18,494 nucleotides of DNA, from the NCBI GenBank assembly GCA_903929325.1, contig CAIYUD010000262.1, positions 1 through 18,494 of the forward strand, given 5' to 3'. The position numbers and the translations under genes were made by a program. Below, piece by piece: positions 7,752-13,645 of the stretch. Position 1 is the first letter of the stretch, and each line of letters opens with the position of its first letter. The DNA is from an uncultured Opitutia bacterium (GTDB lineage: Bacteria > Verrucomicrobiota > Verrucomicrobiia > Opitutales > UBA953). Below the pieces are notes generated by a model. It searched no databases, was not told the DNA's origin, and saw nothing but the letters and a program-made list of their open reading frames with translations.

Positions 7752-8438
7752 TCAGTCTTTATACTCCCCTGATTTCGGCATGACGGCACCAAAGGAGACG
7801 AGTAAGCCAATTGCCTGAGAGACGCGCAGTTGCGTCTCGCGGATTTGGTGTGGCTCTACTTGTAAAATAAATCCTGCGGTTGGCGCGGGTGCATTTGGCA
7901 CGAAAACATTCACCACTTTACGGCCAAGCGCTTCAGTGAAGATTTCAGGTTGTTCGTGGGTGACGAAACCAATGCTCCAACAACCTTCACGTGGGAACTC
8001 AACCAAGACCACTCGCCGGAACACTTCCTTGTTTTGACCGCTGAGCGCATCGACCATTTGGCGGATGGATCCGTAAAGCGAACTTAAGCCAGGCACGCGC
8101 TCAACAACGCGACTAAACCATTTGCTAAGAATTCGACCAAAGAGCCGTTTCGAAATAAAACCAACAACCGTTAATACCATCGCCATGATAATGGCAGAGA
8201 CCACAACGATGACGGTATGCCAGAGGCCGTTGTTAAAATCCGGTAAAGGCTGTTGAACGCTTTGAAAACCCCAAGCGGCGGCCATCTGTGTCAGGGGTTG
8301 TACGTAACGTCCAATCAGATCCATCAGGAAGAAGAGTACAGCCAGCGTGATTCCAATGGGCAGGAGTAAGAATAGTCCTGTCAAAAAATTATGACCAATT
8401 CGCGAGAGCAGGGTGCGTTGTTCGCCTTGAGAATCCAT
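7752..8438 (-). CDS. DUF502 family inner-membrane protein
   Basis: Function unknown. The 228-aa protein has two membrane segments, at about 18-40 (FLTGLFLLLPIGITLAVLFF) and 70-92 (VIVVVSAIIMAMVLTVVGF). A soluble domain follows with the DUF502 pattern: a PGLSSLYGSIRQ segment, VVLVEFPREGCWSIGFVTHE and VFVPNAPAPTAGF. In DUF502 proteins the equivalent NPTSGF-like loop is conserved; here it reads NAPAPTAGF. Length is typical. It is the first gene of the minus-strand cluster with recO and the nuclease-helicase, and it diverges from the SOUL gene across 91 bases in which I see no clear promoter. Whether the link to recO is functional or only an operon arrangement is open. Confidence 0.88.
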   Translation of the reverse strand: MDSQGEQRTLLSRIGHNFLTGLFLLLPIGITLAVLFFLMDLIGRYVQPLTQMAAAWGFQSVQQPLPDFNNGLWHTVIVVVSAIIMAMVLTVVGFISKRLFGRILSKWFSRVVERVPGLSSLYGSIRQMVDALSGQNKEVFRRVVLVEFPREGCWSIGFVTHEQPEIFTEALGRKVVNVFVPNAPAPTAGFILQVEPHQIRETQLRVSQAIGLLVSFGAVMPKSGEYKD

Positions 8439-8529
8439 GTATTCAGAGAATACCTAAGCCCGGTAGGATGCAAGCGTCTGTCGGCAGATAGATGTTTGCT
8501 AAATGCCCAAGCTGTTGTAACTACGGTGT

Positions 8530-9081
8530 ATGAGAGCGGTCTTATTTATGTGTGCTTTACTCCCCTCTTTTTTACGCGGCACTGAAGATGCGTACCCTCG
8601 GACTGAGGCAGAAGTCTGTGAATTTAAGACGCTTCCTTCAGCGCGCTTGATGGTTGCGACGACTCCCGAAGGTTACTTTGGCTCAAACAACCAAATGTTT
8701 GGTCAACTCTTTCGCTATATCCAAAGTCACAAAATTCCGATGACTGCACCGGTTGAAGCAAAGATGGAGCCCGGTGCGATGTACTTCTATTGCGACGCCG
8801 AATCATCGAAGCGTGATGATCTTAAGGAAACTTCTGAAATTGCGATTCAGTCTGTGCCCGAGCGTACGGTTGCGGCGATTGGTATACGTGGAAGCTATAC
8901 CCAGAAATCTTACCAAGACAATTTAACGAAGCTTCAGGAATGGCTTAAGACCCAGTTGGAATACGAAGCGATTGGTGAACCTTACGCTGTTTATTGGAAC
9001 AGCCCGTTCGTTCCTGGTTTCTTAAAGCGCAGCGAAGTGCACATCCCTGTGCGCATAAAGCCGGTGCCGCTCAAGCGCTGA
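8530..9081 (+). CDS. SOUL heme-binding family protein, probably secreted
   Basis: SOUL/HEBP proteins bind heme or related tetrapyrroles in eukaryotes; the role of bacterial members is unclear. The protein is 183 aa with a short hydrophobic N-terminus (MRAVLFMCALLPSFLRG) that could be a signal peptide, although the cleavage site is not obvious. Family marks are YFGSNNQMFGQLFRYI (49-64), the hallmark IPMTAPV (69-75), a GSYTQKSYQDNLTKL region (121-135) and the C-terminal PYAVYWNSPFVPGFLKRSEV (151-170), matching the SOUL ending around an N/DSPF motif. An ATG at 8548 would remove part of the leader. There is no Shine-Dalgarno site. It stands alone between divergent DUF502 and convergent pyrD. Confidence 0.85.
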   Translation: MRAVLFMCALLPSFLRGTEDAYPRTEAEVCEFKTLPSARLMVATTPEGYFGSNNQMFGQLFRYIQSHKIPMTAPVEAKMEPGAMYFYCDAESSKRDDLKETSEIAIQSVPERTVAAIGIRGSYTQKSYQDNLTKLQEWLKTQLEYEAIGEPYAVYWNSPFVPGFLKRSEVHIPVRIKPVPLKR

Positions 9082-9086
9082 GAAAT

Positions 9087-9104
9087 AGACTGCGGTCTTT
9101 TCTT
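9087..9104. terminator. Weak candidate terminator between SOUL and pyrD genes
   Basis: AGAC-TGCG-GTCT forms a four-pair stem with a tetraloop, followed on the plus strand by TTTTCTT. The stem can extend by two A-T pairs across a T-T mismatch. It is short, but it sits in the 30-base gap between two convergent genes, where a bidirectional terminator would be expected. Confidence 0.3.
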
Positions 9105-9111
9105 GAACGGA

Positions 9112-10173
9112 TTAAATCCAGGTTAACTGCCGCCAAGCTAGGCCCTGAGCCACTTCGCGGGCGAGGGCAGGTCCGCGGAAAACGAGGCCGGAGTAAATTT
9201 GCACGAGGGCTGCACCTTCGTCCATGAACCGACCCGCGTCGGCGGCACAGAGGATGCCGCCACAGCCGATGACAGGGATGCGCCCGTTGGATGTTTTGCA
9301 TAGGTAGCGTACGACTTCCAGTGCGCGTGGCAGAAGGGGTGCACCACTTAACCCACCTGTGACTTCGCAATCCTCGGTGCCTTGAGGGCGCGAAATGGTG
9401 GTGTTGCTTGCAATGATTCCAGAAAACGATGTTTCTGCGACGACTGCGAGGATGTCATCGAGTTGCCGTGGGTTGAGATCAGGTGCGATCTTTAGGAACA
9501 AGGGGCGTGGACCGTCGGCGAGTTCCCGGTTCGCTTTCTGAATTTGTGAGAGTAACGAAAGGAGCGGGCCGCGATCTTGGAGTGTGCGCAGACCGGGTGT
9601 GTTCGGACTGCTAATATTGACTGCAACATAGTCAGCGTGCGGGGCTAAGGCTTTAAAAGAGGCGAGGTAATCTTTGGCCACGGCTTCGCGGTCGGCGGGA
9701 TCGACGATCTTGGACTTGCCAATATTGATGCCCAAAGGGGCGACTCGGTGTCCACGAGCTGGTCCACGCGCAATCCTTTGAGCAATGGCTTCGGAGCCTA
9801 TGTTGGGGAATCCGTAGCGATTGACGACGGCTCGAAGGCTTGGGTAGCGGAAAACGCGGGGTTTTTCATTCCCTGGCTGTGCGTGCCAAGTGGCCGTGCC
9901 TATTTCCACGTGTCCAAAGCCCAGTGCAGCGGCCCCCTTCCAGCCCAAGCCGTCTTTATCGAACCCAGCGGCTAACCCTACGAAGTTGGGAAAAGACAGG
10001 CCAGCGACCTTAATAGGCTTACCCCTTGCAGGCGTAACCGAGCGCTCGAGCCAGGCCCGGAGGGGGCCTGTAGAGCCAAGCAGGGCCATTCCACGAAGGG
10101 CTAGCGTGTGGGCTGCCTCAGGGTTCATCGCGAACAGCGCCCGAGTTGCCACTTTTTCGTAAAGGATTCCCAT
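9112..10173 (-). CDS. pyrD: Dihydroorotate dehydrogenase (quinone), class 2
   Basis: Oxidises dihydroorotate to orotate in UMP synthesis, passing electrons to membrane quinone. The 353-aa length and the N-terminal amphipathic helix region (about 8-33, which anchors class 2 enzymes to the membrane) indicate the quinone-dependent type. Visible marks are GLAAGFDKDG (66-75), VEIGTATWHAQPGN (89-102), NRYGFPNIG (118-126), and the substrate and catalytic loop VNISSPNTPGLRTLQ with S189 as the expected catalytic base. FMN-phosphate-binding elements follow in IPVIGCGGI and LVQIYSGLVF near the C-terminus. The ATG at 10173 matches the family's start and no Shine-Dalgarno is seen. It diverges from an unknown gene and does not appear to be in an operon. 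Confidence 0.97.
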   Translation of the reverse strand: MGILYEKVATRALFAMNPEAAHTLALRGMALLGSTGPLRAWLERSVTPARGKPIKVAGLSFPNFVGLAAGFDKDGLGWKGAAALGFGHVEIGTATWHAQPGNEKPRVFRYPSLRAVVNRYGFPNIGSEAIAQRIARGPARGHRVAPLGINIGKSKIVDPADREAVAKDYLASFKALAPHADYVAVNISSPNTPGLRTLQDRGPLLSLLSQIQKANRELADGPRPLFLKIAPDLNPRQLDDILAVVAETSFSGIIASNTTISRPQGTEDCEVTGGLSGAPLLPRALEVVRYLCKTSNGRIPVIGCGGILCAADAGRFMDEGAALVQIYSGLVFRGPALAREVAQGLAWRQLTWI

Positions 10174-10273
10174 GGGGACATCTTGAGTGGCCTTTTGGCT
10201 AAGGAGAAGTCGGAAGGAGGGGGTTTCTCAAAACTATTGCCAGCCAGCGTAGGTCTGACATTTCCAAACCCGC

Positions 10274-11014
10274 ATGCCTCCCTCGTCGTCCAAGCTAAAT
10301 TGGTCTACTGTCCGTTTTGACAAGAAAGCCGCCCAATGGTGGGTCAAAGAGACATCCGACCCTCGCCACTATGAGCCTGATGGCCTCGGCATCCTCGACC
10401 CGCGTCAAATGACGTGGGTTCTCGACATGCTTGATCCGCTCCGCGAGTACGGACTTTCGAACGAAATTATCGAAGCCGCCTTCATTCCTTTCCAAATTCA
10501 GACGGTAGATAAAGACGAACTCGTCAAGTTGGCACGCGTGGCCGAACACTTGCTTGAGTCCGAAGAAATGCTCTTTGGTCTACCCAATGTGAAAGACGGC
10601 GACAAAGGTGCTTACGCAGATTTCCTTGAGCACATTATGCGCCTGCGCGTGAAGTTCTTAAACGACAATATTAAGCTCGAGCAGAAGTTGACCTACGAAG
10701 ATATCGACGAACATGTTGGTGATATCCGTAACCAGGCTTTGATTGAAGGTCGCGATATTCATCCGCTCGAAGAAATCACCGACATCTTGGACTTTGTTCC
10801 TGAGGGTCACGAATTGCCTGTCGATGATGAGGATGATGAAGCTAAACCCGCCCGTCGTCGTCCAGAAGATGAAATTGAAGATCTTCCCGAGGCAGACGAA
10901 AAGCTCTCTGAAGACGAAACCATGCGCTGGGGTGACGAAGAAGAACGCGGTGGTGAAGGCGGCGAAAGCAGCGAAGGCGGAGAATCTTCCGGCCGTTCGC
11001 GCAAACGTCGCTAA
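10274..11014 (+). CDS. Unknown protein with acidic, Gly/Ser-rich C-terminal tail
   Basis: I do not recognise this 246-aa protein. Residues 1-175 look globular and mixed helical, with tryptophans near the start (W10, W22, W23, W48) and a charged, leucine-rich middle (DELVKLARVAEHLLESEEML, 81-100). From about 183 the protein turns into a low-complexity, very acidic stretch (VDDEDDEA, RRPEDEIEDL, EDETMRWGDEEE). A Gly/Ser repeat (GGEGGESSEGGESSG, 227-240) follows, and the end is basic (RSRKRR). There is no signal peptide and no membrane segment, so it is probably cytosolic. Clean codon structure and a long open frame support a real gene. It lies alone, divergent from pyrD, and its stop abuts the stop of the protease gene. 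An acidic tail could bind nucleic-acid-binding or basic proteins, but this is a guess. Confidence 0.8.
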   Translation: MPPSSSKLNWSTVRFDKKAAQWWVKETSDPRHYEPDGLGILDPRQMTWVLDMLDPLREYGLSNEIIEAAFIPFQIQTVDKDELVKLARVAEHLLESEEMLFGLPNVKDGDKGAYADFLEHIMRLRVKFLNDNIKLEQKLTYEDIDEHVGDIRNQALIEGRDIHPLEEITDILDFVPEGHELPVDDEDDEAKPARRRPEDEIEDLPEADEKLSEDETMRWGDEEERGGEGGESSEGGESSGRSRKRR

Positions 11015-11965
11015 TCAGCGCGCAGGCGCTTCTGTTGGCTTCGGCGAGGTCGCAGGTTTGCCTGCGGCCCCGAGGGCTTTGACGTCGGTCTGCTTAACCG
11101 CCGCGACAGCCTTGTCGCTGCCAACCGCCGGGAAAAGCCAGACGCGCCGACTGTCTCGGTCGATAGCAATGGGCTGCGCCATCAGAAAATCATCGCCCAT
11201 GATGTTATGCTCTTCATCGCGATAGAAAGTAACACCCTTCAGCGGCATATTGCCGAGGCGTAAGGACTTAATTAAGCAGACCTCTTGTTTCACAAAGGAA
11301 ACCCCGCGGACGGTGGCGACGCTGCCGTAGCCGCGGAAAACTGTCTTTCCGGTAAACTTCATCGAGGTCAGGTACGATCGCGAAGCGCCTGAATCGATGA
11401 GTACAGGAACTTTACGGCCATCCACTTCGATATTCACGTTACAATGTCCACCGCGACTGAAACAGGAAACTTCATGTGCGGCGGATGTGTCAGGCACAGC
11501 GCCGAGCAGCAACGTACGATTAGCTAGATCCATGTAGAACGGACCTTTGAAAAGAATGTCCGCGCCAATAAGCCCATCAAACTTCATCCCTTTAAGTGCA
11601 AGCACGGGTACGTGGAAGTTGCTCCAGGTGCCGCCGCCCATTTCGAGTTTATCAATGCGGACGTAATCGATTTCGCTTTTTCCGGTATTACCCATCGTGG
11701 GTAAAGTCATCTCGGGCTTAAGGTTGAGCTTAGCGGCAGCCGCTTCCGTTAGGGCTCCCAAGCCTTGGCAACCCGTGTCGACACCGAACACTAAATCCAC
11801 GCCGTTGATCTTAATTTTAACAGTCGGGATTTCGCGCATGATGATGCGGATATTGGCGTAACCCGCTTCTGGCATCTGAATAACTGGCTTCAGTAACTTT
11901 TGCTGCTGAGCATTGGCCAAGGAGGTCAGTGCAATCAGAAGGCAGGTGAAAAGGGTGCGGGGCAT
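11015..11965 (-). CDS. Secreted two-domain retropepsin-like aspartyl protease
   Basis: A 316-aa protein with a clear signal peptide (residues 1-19, hydrophobic LFTCLLIALTSLANA, likely cleaved before QQQ), so probably periplasmic or lipid-free secreted. It has two copies of a retropepsin-like unit. The first has FGVDTG (catalytic D63) and closes with FDGLIGADIL (129-138). The second has VLIDSGAS (D191) and closes with NIMGDDFLM (254-262). Retropepsins normally dimerise to pair two Asp residues; here both halves are in one chain. A low-complexity Ala/Pro tail (about 298-316) ends the protein. GAGA four bases or so before the region of the ATG gives only a weak ribosome site. It lies 60 bases after lnt on the same strand. 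The substrate is unknown. Confidence 0.8.
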   Translation of the reverse strand: MPRTLFTCLLIALTSLANAQQQKLLKPVIQMPEAGYANIRIIMREIPTVKIKINGVDLVFGVDTGCQGLGALTEAAAAKLNLKPEMTLPTMGNTGKSEIDYVRIDKLEMGGGTWSNFHVPVLALKGMKFDGLIGADILFKGPFYMDLANRTLLLGAVPDTSAAHEVSCFSRGGHCNVNIEVDGRKVPVLIDSGASRSYLTSMKFTGKTVFRGYGSVATVRGVSFVKQEVCLIKSLRLGNMPLKGVTFYRDEEHNIMGDDFLMAQPIAIDRDSRRVWLFPAVGSDKAVAAVKQTDVKALGAAGKPATSPKPTEAPAR

Positions 11966-12025
11966 AGTTATCTCTGTCAGTAAGCGAGACAGGCCGAGAG
12001 TTCCGTCTCTGGTGTTTACGCTGAA

Positions 12026-13639
12026 TTAAGAAAGGGTTTGGGTCGATACTGGACTGATTTTGAGGCGACGGCGCATCAGAACCGCTAAAGCGAATAAAGC
12101 AATGGAAGGGGGTGTTATCCAGTCGCCATGCCTGACCCAGAAGGTTGGCGTTTCGCGGCGTTGCGTATCGTAGCTGACCGACGGCAATTCGAACCCTCCT
12201 TGAAAGTAAATAGTTTCTCCGCGAACGACGGGCGTGCTTCGTCCAAGTGCATCGATACTGCCACTCCAACCTGCATTCCCGCACCGCACAACCGGTAGGC
12301 GCGTAGCTGCAGCTAGTAGCGCACTGTGGGCGGCATGTTGCCATGCGCCGAGTTCACGACCGTACCAAGCGTCATTGGTGAGCACGACGAGGACGTCTGC
12401 CCCGGCCAACGCATGATCACGGGCGAGTTCCGGAAAGACATCTTCGTAGCATACGAGCGGACCAAGAACGACGGTGTCTCCGGCTCGCGTCGAAAGAATA
12501 ATCGGTGTTGCACTCGTACCGCGGAGACAGTCGCGCGAAATGGGGACGACTTTGCGCAGGGGTAGCCAGTCTGCGAGTGGCACATATTCGCCAAAAGGCA
12601 CTAAATGGCGTTTGGCGTACGGACTGCCGATGACACCTTCGGGACCCACTGCAGCAATGGCGTTGGCATACTCTTCTTTCCGCTCTTCGAGTGCCCCGAG
12701 CACAATCGGGCAGCCGGCTTCGCGACTTAAGTCTCTGAGCGTCGCGAGATAGCCAGGATGACGAAGCGGTAAGACGGCGATGGCTGCTTCTGGCAAAAGA
12801 ATGACATCAGGTTTGGTGCGACCCGCATCGCCCGTCAGTTCACGTAACGATTCTAATTGTTCAGAAAGACGTTCCGAATCCCACTTGGCATTTGGGTCAA
12901 CATCGGTTTGCACTGCAGCAACTCGGAAGACCTGTGTGGTCTCGATCGAGTTGATTAAGCTCAGTCGAAAGTCGATGTGGATGGCGAATGCCAAGGCGAC
13001 AGGGGCAAAGCCGAGATAAATTTCAGGCGTTAAGCCCGTCAGAATATTTCGCTGCACCAATTCTCTGCGTTCGACGAATTGTCGACGGATCCATCGCGCA
13101 ACACCGAGATTGCCAAGAATGATGGCGCCCGAAAGTCCAAGTTGTCCGGTGACCTCGCAAAGCGAGAGCATCACAGGGTTGCTAACTTGTGAAGCAGCCA
13201 GTGGTAACCAGCCGAAACCTGTGAGCGCCCAGCCGCGCAAGGCCTCAAGTCCAATCCAGAGTCCCGCTAAACCCAACATTGCCAACAAGCGGTAAGCCCA
13301 GTTGCGGCCGCCGAGTGTTGGGAAAATCCAGCGTAGGGCTAATAGCCACGTAAATAGGTAGAGCGCGCAGTAGCTTGAGACAATCAACCAACCTAACCAA
13401 CCGAGGGGTGGGTAAACGTGACGTAGCCAAATCAACAGTATCGACCAAGTGATCAGTGCCGCGAGACCTGTGGCGCGTCGCCACGTTTTCCAAGTTGGTT
13501 CAGTCGCCGACCATAATGCCAAGGGGATGGCCCAGGTGAAACCTGCCCATGCAACTTGTCCGGGCAGGAAAGCGATAAAGAGCAACAGCGACGACGCGAC
13601 GGGCGCGAGCCAAGGAAGGTGGCGTCGCCAAGTAGCCAT
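12026..13639 (-). CDS. lnt: Apolipoprotein N-acyltransferase
   Basis: Adds the third acyl chain to the N-terminal cysteine of lipoproteins in the inner membrane, the last maturation step before Lol sorting. The protein is 537 aa from the ATG at 13639; a GTG directly before it (13642) would add one residue. About seven hydrophobic segments fill residues 10-225, followed by a nitrilase-like periplasmic domain and a last hydrophobic segment near 513-528. The catalytic triad is visible: Glu284 (ILLPEAAIAV), Lys343 (YAKRHLVPFGEYVP) and Cys397 (LVCYEDVFPEL). E. coli has WPE at the Glu; here it is LPE. The gene starts six bases after the secA stop, which suggests co-transcription with secA. Confidence 0.95.
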   Translation of the reverse strand: MATWRRHLPWLAPVASSLLLFIAFLPGQVAWAGFTWAIPLALWSATEPTWKTWRRATGLAALITWSILLIWLRHVYPPLGWLGWLIVSSYCALYLFTWLLALRWIFPTLGGRNWAYRLLAMLGLAGLWIGLEALRGWALTGFGWLPLAASQVSNPVMLSLCEVTGQLGLSGAIILGNLGVARWIRRQFVERRELVQRNILTGLTPEIYLGFAPVALAFAIHIDFRLSLINSIETTQVFRVAAVQTDVDPNAKWDSERLSEQLESLRELTGDAGRTKPDVILLPEAAIAVLPLRHPGYLATLRDLSREAGCPIVLGALEERKEEYANAIAAVGPEGVIGSPYAKRHLVPFGEYVPLADWLPLRKVVPISRDCLRGTSATPIILSTRAGDTVVLGPLVCYEDVFPELARDHALAGADVLVVLTNDAWYGRELGAWQHAAHSALLAAATRLPVVRCGNAGWSGSIDALGRSTPVVRGETIYFQGGFELPSVSYDTQRRETPTFWVRHGDWITPPSIALFALAVLMRRRLKISPVSTQTLS

Positions 13640-13645
13640 CACGAA

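Noticed and set aside
10743..11225. Plus-strand frame of 160 codons across the end of the orphan gene
   Set aside because: It is an out-of-frame shadow crossing the stop-to-stop junction into the antisense of the protease gene; its Lys/Ala-rich composition reflects frame-shifted acidic repeats.
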